A DNA stretch of 64,000 bases from Pontibacter deserti (lineage in GTDB: Bacteria; Bacteroidota; Bacteroidia; Cytophagales; Hymenobacteraceae), in contig NZ_JALPRS010000001.1 in the NCBI RefSeq assembly GCF_023630255.1, positions 744,001-808,000 on the forward strand. Direction: 5' to 3'. The notes below the pieces were generated by a model. That model was given only the letters and a program-made list of their open reading frames with translations, searched no databases and was not told where the DNA came from. The position numbers and the translations under genes are program-made. Positions 41,567 through 50,571 of the stretch are shown piece after piece (the first letter of the stretch is position 1; the number at the start of each line of letters is the position of its first letter).

Positions 41567-42832
41567 TCAGGTAGCCTGAAGCAAACGAGTACTGCATTCC
41601 TTGCTGTGCCACAACAGCTTTTTGGTGCAACACATGCGCATTTCAGAGAGAACTCCAGCCCCAATCGTAAGTATAGCCGTTCCGATAATAACCGCTGGAA
41701 GCCCGAATAGGTCGCTGAACACGCCGGCAGCCACTGCTCCGGCCACATAGCCAAAGTCACGCCAGAATCTGAAAATGCCCAGGCTCTGCGGACGCTGCAC
41801 CGGGTGCGTATTTTCGGCCACCACTGCCAGAAAGTTTGGGTAAACCATAGCGGTACCGGCCCCAAGTATAACCAGTGCTGCTACAAGTATAGGGTAATAA
41901 TCTGCAAACAACAGCATACCAATGGCCAAGCCCTGTATCATCATGCCCAAGCTAAGCAGCTGCTTTTTACAAAGTATATCGCCCAGCCTGCCGGTTACCA
42001 GTTGCCCCAATCCCCATACAGCCGGGTAAATACCAGCCAGTAAGCCGGTTTCGGTTAATGTGTATCCTTTGGTTGTCAACAGTACTGGCAGCAGTCCCCA
42101 AAGTATACCGTCATTCATGTTGTTTACAAAACCATTAAGGGTAACAGAGCCCAGGTTGGGGTGGCGGAAGGTGGTGTCTTTCCAGATGTTTTTTAGCAGG
42201 GGAATAGAAGTTTGGGCAGCTTCTGTTTGCACGTGGGCATGGGTATCGCGGACAAAAAACAATGTTAGCAGCAAACCAACTATAGAGAAGCCAATGCCCG
42301 GAACAAATGCATATGTTACATTACCTGAAGTAGAAGCAATATACCCTGCTAGGAACGCAATCAGCCCAACCGCCAGGTAACCAGCGAACTCGTTAATGCC
42401 CATGGCCAGGCCGCGATTCTTTTCGCCTACCAGGTCAATTTTCATTACCACAGTAGCCGACCATGACAGCCCCTGGTTAATCCCCAGCAACAGGTTTGCA
42501 ACTATTACCCACCACCAGTTAGCAGCATACAGCAAGAGCCATGGCACCGGCAGAGCAAACAGCCAACCGATCAGGAGCAACTGCTTGCGGGTAAACTGCA
42601 GCGTAAGCCGTCCCATCAGCATATTAGCCATTGACTTAGCGAGGCCAAAGGCAACTATAAACGAAAGAAGCGCCGTGTGCCCGTTTATGCCAAAAACTAT
42701 TTCAGCAAACTCCGGAATTACAGAGCGCTCCAATCCTACCATAGCACCAACAAAACCGTTTACCAGCACAAGCAGCCAGAACTGGCCTGCGTTTTCTCTT
42801 AATCCGAGTCTGGTAGCTGCAGCGTTTTCCAT
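41567..42832 (-). CDS. MFS transporter in the sulfur block
   Basis: This 421-residue, 12-helix major facilitator has the loop motif GRLTLQFTRKQLLLIGW between helices 2 and 3 and GRLGDILCKKQLLSLG in the second half. It has a long central loop containing VRDTHAHVQTEAAQ. The family is drug or metabolite efflux-like, but the position in a block with YeeE/YedE and rhodanese genes suggests a sulfur-linked or heavy-metal-linked substrate. Twelve helices and a complete C-terminus argue that it is functional. Confidence 0.8.
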   Translation of the reverse strand: MENAAATRLGLRENAGQFWLLVLVNGFVGAMVGLERSVIPEFAEIVFGINGHTALLSFIVAFGLAKSMANMLMGRLTLQFTRKQLLLIGWLFALPVPWLLLYAANWWWVIVANLLLGINQGLSWSATVVMKIDLVGEKNRGLAMGINEFAGYLAVGLIAFLAGYIASTSGNVTYAFVPGIGFSIVGLLLTLFFVRDTHAHVQTEAAQTSIPLLKNIWKDTTFRHPNLGSVTLNGFVNNMNDGILWGLLPVLLTTKGYTLTETGLLAGIYPAVWGLGQLVTGRLGDILCKKQLLSLGMMIQGLAIGMLLFADYYPILVAALVILGAGTAMVYPNFLAVVAENTHPVQRPQSLGIFRFWRDFGYVAGAVAAGVFSDLFGLPAVIIGTAILTIGAGVLSEMRMCCTKKLLWHSKECSTRLLQAT

Positions 42833-42931
42833 AGTTTAGGTTGTCAGTTGATCGTTGTTGTGATATGCCTGAAAGCCACCGCCTGTAGCAAATGGCATTC
42901 AGACCATACTTCACTTTTGCCAACGTATAGT

Positions 42932-43345
42932 TTAGTGCGGTAGCTTGTCTTTGATAACACCGTAAGTATATGTACCAGCAATTGCACCACCTATAGCCAG
43001 TAAAATTGCCCAGTAACCATGGCCAATATTTACAAATAAGGGTCCGGGGCAGGCGCCTGTCAGTGCCCAGCCTAACCCGAAGATGATACCACCTATCAGG
43101 TAACGCGGAACAGATTTCTCTTTAGGAGTGAAAACAATCGGGTTTCCCTGGTAGTCGCGTAGTTTGTATCTCTTAATCAGGTACGTGATGATCACACCAA
43201 GTATAACTGCTGTACCAATAATGCCATACATATGAAACGACTGGAAGCGGAACATCTCCTGGATACGGAACCACGAAATAGCTTCCGATTTGCTCATCAC
43301 GATGCCGAACAGAATGCCGGCAAGTATAAATTTTAATCCTTTCAC
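42932..43345 (-). CDS. YeeE/YedE family membrane protein, short half
   Basis: The 137-residue protein has four helices, including FILAGILFGIVMSKSEAI, MYGIIGTAVILGVIITYLI, IIFGLGWALTGACPGPLFVNIG and YWAILLAIGGAIAGTY. The GACPGP cysteine is the sulfur-relay residue of the TsuA/YeeE thiosulfate transporter family. Like many relatives it is encoded as a half-length protein beside a second half (43459-44016). Together the two would import thiosulfate or another sulfane sulfur compound. Confidence 0.85.
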   Translation of the reverse strand: MKGLKFILAGILFGIVMSKSEAISWFRIQEMFRFQSFHMYGIIGTAVILGVIITYLIKRYKLRDYQGNPIVFTPKEKSVPRYLIGGIIFGLGWALTGACPGPLFVNIGHGYWAILLAIGGAIAGTYTYGVIKDKLPH

Positions 43346-43458
43346 GGGACAGATAATTAAGAATTAGGAATTAAGAATTATGAATGCAGTTGGCTGCTTT
43401 AGCTTATGCATTAGTAGTTCTAATTAACTGATAACTGTTTATGGTTAACTGCACCCTA

Positions 43459-44016
43459 TTAAAAAATCAGCGGCAAAAAAAGCCAGGTAGTTATCAAACC
43501 ACCGATAAAGAAACCGATCACGGCAATCAGGGAGGGTAGCTGCAGGTTTGATAAGCCGCTGATCGCGTGCCCTGAAGTACAGCCGCCAGCATAGCGGGAC
43601 CCAAAACCTATAGCAAAACCACCCAGCAGTAATACTAGGAAACCCTTAACCGTCAACAGCGCCTCTAAGCTAAAAAGCTCTTCGGGTTGCATACCATTAG
43701 GTGCTGAAATACCTATTTGGCGCAGGTCCTGAATAGTTGCCTGTGAAATCTGAACTGCTTCTCCATTGGATAGGAACTGTGAAGAAATCACTCCACCAAG
43801 TATAGCCCCTACTAAGAATAACAAATTCCAGGTCTGCGAGCGCCAGTCAAAATCAAAGAACTTATGTTTTTTACCTGCACCGCAGGCAGCACAGATTACA
43901 CGAAGATTGGACGAAAATCCAAATGATTTCCCGAAGAACAATAGCAGTAACATCACGAAGGCGATCACAGCTCCCGATGTGTACCATGGCCATGGTTGCC
44001 TTAATAGCTCTAACAT
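43459..44016 (-). CDS. YeeE/YedE family membrane protein, long half
   Basis: The 185-residue protein has membrane helices near the N-terminus (SGAVIAFVMLLLLFFGKSFG), two in the middle and a final pair. It has the conserved GGCTSGHAISGLSNLQ motif, with the Cys that relays sulfur, and AGGCTSG before it. CAACGAGKKH in the first loop adds a cysteine pair that may bind metal or relay sulfur. The next genes on either side are a YedE half and a rhodanese, forming a classical sulfur-import trio. Confidence 0.87.
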   Translation of the reverse strand: MLELLRQPWPWYTSGAVIAFVMLLLLFFGKSFGFSSNLRVICAACGAGKKHKFFDFDWRSQTWNLLFLVGAILGGVISSQFLSNGEAVQISQATIQDLRQIGISAPNGMQPEELFSLEALLTVKGFLVLLLGGFAIGFGSRYAGGCTSGHAISGLSNLQLPSLIAVIGFFIGGLITTWLFLPLIF

Positions 44017-44105
44017 ATTTATAGTTTAAGTTAATAGTATAGTTTACAAAAGCAGGGAAGGAGCTCGTTCACAGACTCCTTCCTTTAGCTGCTTTAGAAT
44101 TTACG

Positions 44106-44432
44106 TTAATGAGGCCAGGCACTTATCCCACCTGACAGGTTATAAGCTTTAAAGCCATGCGCTGTCATCAGGTCGCAGGCGGAGCCGCTTCGGTTACCGC
44201 TACGACAGAACACAAAATACTCTTTTCCTTTATCAAGTTGCTGCAGTGCCTGCTGAAATTGTGGTGAAGTTACATCCAGGTTACTTGCTCCCGGAATGGT
44301 GCCCGACGCAAATTCCCCGGCTGTACGCACATCCAGCAACTCAGCGTTTAATGCATTTTTATTCTTTGTTTTAAAGGTGCTTCCGTCCAGGTCTTCGTAG
44401 TTTTTTGGAGCGGATTTAAATATATTAAACAT
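44106..44432 (-). CDS. Rhodanese-domain sulfurtransferase
   Basis: This 108-residue single rhodanese domain has the active-site loop FVFCRSGNRSGSACDLM (Cys about residue 76) and the opening AELLDVRTAGEFASGTIPGA. It transfers sulfane sulfur from thiosulfate or persulfide to an acceptor. It is the first gene downstream of promoter 44469-44512 and lies ahead of the two YeeE/YedE halves in the same direction, so they are probably co-transcribed. Confidence 0.9.
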   Translation of the reverse strand: MFNIFKSAPKNYEDLDGSTFKTKNKNALNAELLDVRTAGEFASGTIPGASNLDVTSPQFQQALQQLDKGKEYFVFCRSGNRSGSACDLMTAHGFKAYNLSGGISAWPH

Positions 44433-44468
44433 GCTGATTTAGTTTAAGTTTTAAAGTTGATTTCACTA

Positions 44469-44512
44469 CAAATGTCGGAAGATGGGCAGCGTAGTTCAGT
44501 GACTTTGGTCAC
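44469..44512 (-). promoter_or_regulatory. Crp/Fnr-type operator and -7 element before the rhodanese gene
   Basis: The palindrome GTGAC-TTTG-GTCAC is at 44499-44512. On the minus strand, GACATTTG at 44476-44469 matches the -7 consensus at seven of eight positions. The centre of the palindrome is 29.5 bp from the first base of the -7 element, exactly as at the two other sites in this block. Confidence 0.75.
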
Positions 44513-44520
44513 GTATGGGT

Positions 44521-45384
44521 TTAAGAGAAAAATACCTCCTTAGCAATGATGTACATACCCATCACGAGCACGAACCAGCCAAAAGAAGTTTTTAGTTTAT
44601 CTGCATGTATCTTAGTAGAAAGGAATGAGCCGATAAAAATACCAGCAATAGAAATGGTAGAAAAAGTAGCCAAGAACACCCAGTTAATTTCGTAGTTGTA
44701 GATATCACCTATAAAGCCGAACAACGATTTAGCAGCAATAATAAGCAGCGAAGTACCCACGGCCATCTTCATATCTAATTTACTGAACAGCACAAGCGCC
44801 GGGATGATGAGAAAGCCGCCACCTGCACCTACCAAACCGGTAAGTGTACCTACCACCAAGCCTTCGGCCAGGATGCCTCCATAGTTGAACTTTGGCTTTG
44901 GGTGCGTTTCTGTTTTATCGGTATGCTCCACATCTAGTGCAGTATCAATGTTTTCGTCTACTGCATCAACAGGTTCTGCCGGCACTTCTTTTTTCTTTCT
45001 GATCATCGAGATAGAAGCAAATACCATCAGGGCCGCGAAGAGCAACATCAGCAATACGCCTTTGGTAACTATAAAATCCCCTACCGAAAAGATGTTTTCA
45101 GGGATGGCTGGTACAATGTAACGTCGAGTGGCATACACTGCAACTATAGAAGGCAGACCAAACACAAGCGCTGTTTTTAAACTCACCAGCCCTTTTTTGT
45201 AGAACTTATAAGAGCCAACCAGGCTGGTAAGTCCAACTATAAACAGCGAATAAGCGGTTGAGATAACAGGGTTAAGGCCGATTAAATAAACCAGTACCGG
45301 CACCGTAAGTATAGAACCGCCGCCACCTATCAGCCCAAGAGACAGACCAATAAGCATTGCTGCGATGTATCCAAGTATTTCCAT
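44521..45384 (-). CDS. TauE/SafE family sulfite exporter
   Basis: The 287-residue protein has eight predicted helices. The first half has AAMLIGLSLGLIGGGGSILTVPVL and the second half has LVVGTLTGLVGAGGGFLIIPALVLF, the two repeats of the TauE/SafE family with their GGGG-like turns. A charged loop of about 40 residues (EVPAEPVDAVDENIDTALD) separates the halves. It should export sulfite, sulfoacetate or similar anions. It lies next to the rhodanese and has its own Crp/Fnr-type promoter at 45411-45454. Confidence 0.88.
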   Translation of the reverse strand: MEILGYIAAMLIGLSLGLIGGGGSILTVPVLVYLIGLNPVISTAYSLFIVGLTSLVGSYKFYKKGLVSLKTALVFGLPSIVAVYATRRYIVPAIPENIFSVGDFIVTKGVLLMLLFAALMVFASISMIRKKKEVPAEPVDAVDENIDTALDVEHTDKTETHPKPKFNYGGILAEGLVVGTLTGLVGAGGGFLIIPALVLFSKLDMKMAVGTSLLIIAAKSLFGFIGDIYNYEINWVFLATFSTISIAGIFIGSFLSTKIHADKLKTSFGWFVLVMGMYIIAKEVFFS

Positions 45385-45410
45385 TTTGTTCAGTTTGTAA
45401 GTTAACAGTG

Positions 45411-45454
45411 CAAAAGTACACTTAGCAGCAACTATGCGCAGTGACTCTTGTCAC
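45411..45454 (-). promoter_or_regulatory. Crp/Fnr-type operator and -7 element before the TauE gene
   Basis: The palindrome GTGAC-TCTT-GTCAC is at 45441-45454. On the minus strand, TACTTTTG at 45418-45411 is a perfect TAnnTTTG -7 element. The operator centre is 29.5 bp from the first base of the -7 element. Confidence 0.82.
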
Positions 45455-45628
45455 AGAGGGAGGCTTTTAGTTAAAGAGGGAAGAGTTAGAGAAGTATGAA
45501 TTTTTGAGTGAAGCAGTAGATTAAAGTTTTCTTAATTACGCTTTCTCAAAAGTATAAATCCTAATAAAAAAGAGCTAGAAAATTGCTGCATCTCAACTCT
45601 CTAACTCTTCCTTCTCAAACTCTTACTT

Positions 45629-46285
45629 CTAAACTATGTCCAGGTCTTGTACTTCGATGTAGTTGCGGTGCAGTGTAATGGCACCTTTCTGTTCCAGCTT
45701 TTTAAGGAGGCGGGAAATCACTTCGCGGGAGCTGTTGAGTTCGTCGGCAATTTGCTGGTGTGATAGTTTTACTTGGTTGCCGCTTACTTTTATGTGGCGT
45801 TTCAGGTAAAAAATAAGGCGTTCGTCTAAACCTTTAAAAGCGATACTATCTAAGGTTTGCAACAGCTCTTCAAAGCGCTGGCGATAAGACGCGATCACAA
45901 AGTTGTGCCAGCTTTTATACTTGCCCAGCCACAGTTCTGATAGGTGTGACGGTACCAACAGTACTTCCGCGTCAGTTACTGCCTTCACCCTGATCTGGCT
46001 TTTCTCGGTACGGGCGGTACACATCATAGAGAGGGCGCAGGCATTGCCCGGCTCCAGGTAATACATCAGGAACTCATTGCCTTCAACGTCTTCGCGGTAT
46101 ACTTTTAAAAGACCACGGAGTAACAGCAGGGTAGAAGTAATGTATTGCCCGCTGCGCATCACTTCTTCACCTTCTTCCGCTTCTTTCAGAGTGCTTTGTG
46201 CCAGCAGTTCGTCCAGCAGTTGGTCTTCCAGTTCTGGGAATTTCTTTTGAATGAGTTCTTTGGGCAGTGTCTGCATGTGCAACAC
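45629..46285 (-). CDS. Crp/Fnr family transcriptional regulator
   Basis: The 218-residue protein has a cyclic-nucleotide-like N-terminal beta-barrel (EEGEEVMRSGQYITSTLLLLRG ... YYLEPGNACALSMMCTA) and a C-terminal winged helix-turn-helix with VKLSHQQIADELNSSREVISRLLKKLEQKG. The recognition helix SSREVISRLL is typical of the family. The cAMP pocket residues are not conserved in an obvious way, but C and M residues near MMCTA may sense redox or ligands. It lies inside the sulfur block and is the best candidate to bind the three GTGAC-N4-GTCAC palindromes. No such palindrome precedes its own gene. Confidence 0.85.
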   Translation of the reverse strand: MLHMQTLPKELIQKKFPELEDQLLDELLAQSTLKEAEEGEEVMRSGQYITSTLLLLRGLLKVYREDVEGNEFLMYYLEPGNACALSMMCTARTEKSQIRVKAVTDAEVLLVPSHLSELWLGKYKSWHNFVIASYRQRFEELLQTLDSIAFKGLDERLIFYLKRHIKVSGNQVKLSHQQIADELNSSREVISRLLKKLEQKGAITLHRNYIEVQDLDIV

Positions 46286-46338
46286 GTTATGTGGGGCAAA
46301 TTTGATTTGTGAAGCTGTAAAAGTATAAAAGCTGCGGA

Positions 46339-46794
46339 TCAGGACCTCACCACATTTAAAACGCCTTCTGCGGTAGTTGCCCCTAAAATTTTGTTGTAGT
46401 CGCCACGAAGAGCTTTCAGTGCCTGGCGTTCCTCGTCTATTTCTTTCCGCGTTCTGAAACCCAGCTTACGAAGTACAGGCAGTGGCGGACACCAGCCCTG
46501 CAAACCATGTTGCAGTAGAAATGAAGCAACTATACCTGGCAAAATAAACCAGCGTTTATTTTGGGTAGCTCCTAATACCAAACCTGTTAAGGCGAGGGTA
46601 GAGGCATTTACTTCCAGGGCGCGTTCCAGGTCCCATTCTTTGTTTAATTTCTTCAGGCGCTTTTCAATTTTTTTAGGAGAATCGTAGCCATAGCGGTTTA
46701 TGTTGTCTAAGGTCTTTTCATCTATCTCCCGGTTGGCTGCATCTGTAGAGCTGCGTCTTACACGGTCTTCCTGATGCTTTCTGTTTGTTTCCAT
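46339..46794 (-). CDS. DUF2892 (YgaP-like) membrane protein
   Basis: The 151-residue protein has a charged N-terminal part (residues 1-60, including NINRYGYDSPKKIEKRLKKL), two helices (VNASTLALTGLVLGATQNKRWFILPGIVASFLLQHGLQGWCPP) and a polar C-terminus. The two-helix hairpin with QGWCPPLPVLRKLGFRT matches the YgaP/DUF2892 family, often fused to or near rhodanese domains. The conserved Cys in GWCPP may take part in sulfur transfer. It lies just 54 bp before the Crp/Fnr gene. Confidence 0.8.
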   Translation of the reverse strand: METNRKHQEDRVRRSSTDAANREIDEKTLDNINRYGYDSPKKIEKRLKKLNKEWDLERALEVNASTLALTGLVLGATQNKRWFILPGIVASFLLQHGLQGWCPPLPVLRKLGFRTRKEIDEERQALKALRGDYNKILGATTAEGVLNVVRS

Positions 46795-46907
46795 AGTTCT
46801 CGTTTTTTATTGCTATACGGTCAGCAACTTGCAGCAGGTTAAATGGCATGGAAACAAATAAATAGCCGGTGCATGAAAAGTATACACCGGCTATTTATTT
46901 AAAGCTA

Positions 46908-48257
46908 TTATTTCGGACCGTCCTTAAACTGGTTTACAGCTTCGCTCAGGTCCAGCACGTTGGCTTGTGGTAAGGCTGCTTCTACGATGCTGCTACCGGC
47001 TGCCGAGCGGTAACCACCGGCACAATGCACCACCACTGGCTTATCTGCCGGTATTTCTTTAGCACGTTCGCGCAGCTCCGGTAACGGAATGTTAATGGCC
47101 TTCCCGAAGAGCTTGCCTGCTTTTACTTCCGAAGTGTTGCGGATGTCTACAATGGTATAATCGTCCTGGTGCTCGCGGAAAGCCGGTACATCCATTTCAG
47201 GAGTTTGAACTTCTTGAGCAGTATCCAGTACAAACGCACCTTTGATCAGCAGTTCATAGCCTATTTTGGCTGCTTTGGCTATCAACTCTTTTAATTGTGC
47301 TTCGCTCTCGGCTGCCAGGTAATACTGTTCTTCCGGCCCAACTATACTTCCCAGCCAGGTCTCGAACTTACCCCCGTTCTGGATGTTGATGGCACCTTTG
47401 TAATGTCCTTTCTTGAAAACCTTTTCGTTTCGGGCATCCACTATCAGAGAACCATCTTCCGGTTTATAGTTCTTCTCCAGCAGTTTCACGCCTTCTATAC
47501 TTGGTTGATAGGCTGGTGCACCTTGCTTGTTCAGGCTCACGTCATAGCCAAAGTACTTGGGTATAAAAGGCTGGTCTTCGGGCAGGATCTTTACAAATTC
47601 ATCCTCGCTCATTTGCTGCAGGGCATAATTGCCTGTTTTCTCGGCACCGATGGTGCTTGAGTTGGCATCGCTTAGGGCTTTGCCACAAAGTGAACCGGAA
47701 CCGTGGGCAGGGTAAACCGTGACGCTGTCGTCTAGCTTCATTAGTTTTTCGCGGGTGCTGTGGTACATCTGGCGGGCCAGTTCTTCGCGTTTGGCTGTAA
47801 TGTTACCGGCACTCTCCCGCAGGTCCGGGCGACCCACATCGCCTATAAACAGGGTGTCGCCGGTGAACACAGCTTTGTCTTTGCCTTCGTGCTCGAGCAC
47901 AATACTGATGCTATCGGGCGAATGGCCTGGTGTGTGCAGCGACCGGAGTTTTATTTCTCCCAGTTGCAGCTCAGCGCCTTCATCAAAAGCGGTATGCTTA
48001 TAATCGGCACCTACCAGGCTGTGGGTATAAATAGTGGCACCAGTTTTCTGGGAGATCTCCAGGTGCGAGCTTACAAAATCGGCGTGCGGGTGCGTCTCGA
48101 TCACACCAACTATAGTAGCATTGTTTTCGGTGGCGTAATTATAGTAGGGCTGCGGATCGCGGGCCGGGTCAACAAGTACTACCTGGTTTGCCTCCTCGCT
48201 TAGAATGGCATATGCGTAATGCGCTAATCCTTTGTCTTCGAACTGTTTAATTTTCAT
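46908..48257 (-). CDS. MBL-fold persulfide dioxygenase-like protein fused to two rhodaneses
   Basis: The 449-residue protein begins with an MBL-fold domain (about 1-235: IETHPHADFVSSH, TPGHSPDSIS, FTGDTLFIGDVGRPDLRESAG and VYPAHGSGSLCGK) with the metal ligands of the ETHE1/persulfide dioxygenase type. Two rhodanese domains follow. The first (about 255-345) has no active-site Cys, the second (about 360-445) has VVVHCAGGYRSAAGSS with an active one. This fusion is the known BlhA/PRF-like form that oxidises glutathione or other persulfide to sulfite. Its promoter has the third Crp/Fnr-type site (48321-48364). Confidence 0.9.
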   Translation of the reverse strand: MKIKQFEDKGLAHYAYAILSEEANQVVLVDPARDPQPYYNYATENNATIVGVIETHPHADFVSSHLEISQKTGATIYTHSLVGADYKHTAFDEGAELQLGEIKLRSLHTPGHSPDSISIVLEHEGKDKAVFTGDTLFIGDVGRPDLRESAGNITAKREELARQMYHSTREKLMKLDDSVTVYPAHGSGSLCGKALSDANSSTIGAEKTGNYALQQMSEDEFVKILPEDQPFIPKYFGYDVSLNKQGAPAYQPSIEGVKLLEKNYKPEDGSLIVDARNEKVFKKGHYKGAINIQNGGKFETWLGSIVGPEEQYYLAAESEAQLKELIAKAAKIGYELLIKGAFVLDTAQEVQTPEMDVPAFREHQDDYTIVDIRNTSEVKAGKLFGKAINIPLPELRERAKEIPADKPVVVHCAGGYRSAAGSSIVEAALPQANVLDLSEAVNQFKDGPK

Positions 48258-48320
48258 TAGTTTTCAGTTGTTATAGTTTGTTAATGCCGGGAGTTTATAC
48301 TTGCTCCCCATTATGTACTA

Positions 48321-48364
48321 CAAAGGTAGAGGGTGTAATGCCGCAACACAGTGACGTTTGTCAC
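48321..48364 (-). promoter_or_regulatory. Crp/Fnr-type operator and -7 element before the MBL-rhodanese gene
   Basis: The palindrome GTGAC-GTTT-GTCAC is at 48351-48364. On the minus strand, TACCTTTG at 48328-48321 is a perfect TAnnTTTG. The operator centre is again 29.5 bp from the first base of the -7 element, and the start codon is 64 bp further on. Confidence 0.82.
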
Positions 48365-48629
48365 ACAGCACGGCCCGCTAATAGTTTATACTCATCAGCA
48401 TTTGGTGCATCCGCTTATACTTATACTTTACAGGTCCTGTAAACCAGTGATTAACAGAATTGACTAGTACTTATCTATACTTGAACCCAGTTAGTGCAAT
48501 ACTGACTGAGTAAGAAATTGAAAGTCATCGTAGAACCTGATTATTTTTACAGGAGGTATTTTGAAATAGTTGAGTTTCGAAACCGAAAATGGATCCACGC
48601 TTGGTGTGCATCAGCATTCGGCAATAAAA

Positions 48630-48663
48630 AAACCGGACCTGTTTTATAGTTCAGGCCCGGTTC
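48630..48663 (-). terminator. Terminator of the GT61 gene
   Basis: AACCGGACCTG and CAGGCCCGGTT pair with one mismatch around a nine-base AT-rich loop. On the minus strand the hairpin is followed by a T-run. Confidence 0.8.
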
Positions 48664-48692
48664 AGATCAGGTATCTAGCTTATATTATAAAA

Positions 48693-49940
48693 TTATACCA
48701 GTGCTTGAGATAAGGTTTTCTCAGGTTCTACTATCTGTTCAAGCAACTGTTCAACTTTCTCAGTTTCAACTACAAGATGATCATGTTGGCCTTGCTTGGC
48801 GTTAGTGGCTTTACGCCCCTGTGATTTGCAGATGATATACTTGTAATCCAGTTCAAGTTTGGTCGCAATATCAAAGAAGGGTTCTATCACAAAGCCCTCG
48901 TTAAAAATCTCAACCAGCTTGGTGCCCGGCTGACAGAAGAGCATGCTGATAAGACCTGCGCCCGTAGGAGAAAGTATAACTTTCGCTTTCGAAAACAGCT
49001 TTATTTTATCTGTAATAGAGAGCTTACTAGAGAGAATGGTGTTAAATCCATAATGTCCCAGTACTTGCTGCAACTCATCTTCGTTTAAGATATTTCGCAC
49101 ACTGGAGTCGCGTCTGCTGATGAACAGGAAAGGACCCTCTGATTGAACAGGTTGCTGTTCTTCTGTCGGGACTGCCGGTAAGAACGCTTCGCGCATATAG
49201 GTTATCAACCACTTAGGAACCAAAGTATGGTTACCTCTAGGTGCAGTAGAAGCTATTATTTTATCAGCAACTATATGAGTATGGGTTTCACCTGATATTA
49301 TTTTCTCCTTCGAGATACCTAAAAGTTCCAGAGTTTCCGTCTGATAGCTGTAACGTGTACTTGGCACCAGGAACCAATCTATTTGGTCGAACAAGCCGCT
49401 TTGCTGCAGCAGGTGCAGACGAGGAAGTACATCTAAAAACCAGTGGCCGATGTTATTGATACCTGCCCCACCTGAAAGCATAGTAAATACATTTCCCTGT
49501 AGTCTTACAGGTTCAGAGAACATCTGCTGGCTGAAAATATTATTGTTTTCCGGTTTTGTTACTTTGCCATCCTTTAAGCTTAGGGATACATTATCCACCA
49601 GTTTGTTATCTTTCGTAATGATGGCGATACTGCTTTCATTGTCAGTATGCAAACGTCCGTTTAAAACCTCCACAACTACATAATCTGTTATAACACTGCG
49701 TTGTGGCTTCCAGTATTCTGAGCAGGCCTGGTATAGGTCTTCTGTTATATCAAGGGTTGTTAGATGTTGCGGATAAATACTATGTACGACTATATTATTG
49801 TAAGATATCGGGGTAGATAGTTCAGAAAGTTCTATAGTCTGTACACTAACAGGCCTGTATCGTTTATTTTTAGGAATAACACGTTTTGCAATTTTTTTTA
49901 GTGCTTTGGTAGCTTTGGTGAGAAGTATTTCGAATTGCAT
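48693..49940 (-). CDS. GT61-type glycosyltransferase (DUF563)
   Basis: The 415-residue protein has an N-terminal basic stretch, then the DUF563/GT61 domain in its second half: GAGINNIGHWFLDVLPRLHLLQQ, GPFLFISRRDSSVRNILNEDEL, ILSSKLSITDKIKLFSKAKVILSPTGAGLISMLFCQPGTKLVEIF. Related enzymes add xylose or GlcNAc to glycans, and bacterial members build capsule or LPS. It stands alone, not in a polysaccharide cluster. The moderate GC and the gaps on either side suggest it may have been acquired. Confidence 0.87.
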   Translation of the reverse strand: MQFEILLTKATKALKKIAKRVIPKNKRYRPVSVQTIELSELSTPISYNNIVVHSIYPQHLTTLDITEDLYQACSEYWKPQRSVITDYVVVEVLNGRLHTDNESSIAIITKDNKLVDNVSLSLKDGKVTKPENNNIFSQQMFSEPVRLQGNVFTMLSGGAGINNIGHWFLDVLPRLHLLQQSGLFDQIDWFLVPSTRYSYQTETLELLGISKEKIISGETHTHIVADKIIASTAPRGNHTLVPKWLITYMREAFLPAVPTEEQQPVQSEGPFLFISRRDSSVRNILNEDELQQVLGHYGFNTILSSKLSITDKIKLFSKAKVILSPTGAGLISMLFCQPGTKLVEIFNEGFVIEPFFDIATKLELDYKYIICKSQGRKATNAKQGQHDHLVVETEKVEQLLEQIVEPEKTLSQALV

Positions 49941-50571
49941 ATAGGTAGAGGGTTCAATTCATGATAATAGCATTTAAACTATGAACTTGAACGCTGTTTG
50001 CACTTAAAAGTTGATCCTTTTATATAGTAATTTTTTTATTGAGGCAGATATTTTTTACGTTGCTGATTCAGAGAGTCTTATACCTTTATAAAGTATAATT
50101 TCACATTATTTATGTATTGTTAATAGGAAGAGGTTTTGGTAGCTAAAATTGGATCGATTAAAGTTATTTTACTTGATACTTTTTGTGTTAAAATCGTAAA
50201 GTCGTTATAAGTCAGGAGATTAAGTCAGATAGCAGTTCTGGTAGCAACGGTACAATGCACTATTAAAAGGGCACACCAAGGGATTCTTAAGTTAAACTGA
50301 AGAGACAGCTTATTTTAGTATGTAAATCTAGGCATACCGCCTAATATTTAAAGGGTCGTTTCTATAGTATACTAGGAGCAGGTTTTGTGCACCTGTAGCT
50401 GACATTTATAGTCGTATACCCGATGTTTGTTTATACTAATTATACAAAGGCAACAAACATGCATAGAAAATCTGCTACTGGGACTACTAAGGATATATCT
50501 GGAAGTATAAATGACCAGACAAGGCTATACTTCCGGATGGCAAACCAAAGAAACTGTGCTCATATTAACGT
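49941..50571. other. AT-rich intergenic region
   Basis: About 630 bp with no coding frame and no hairpin that I trust. It contains many TATA-type motifs. Confidence 0.4.

Noticed and set aside
41374-41865. 163-codon minus-strand frame at the MFS 3' end
   Set aside because: It overlaps the MFS transporter in a different frame, and the MFS protein is complete without it.
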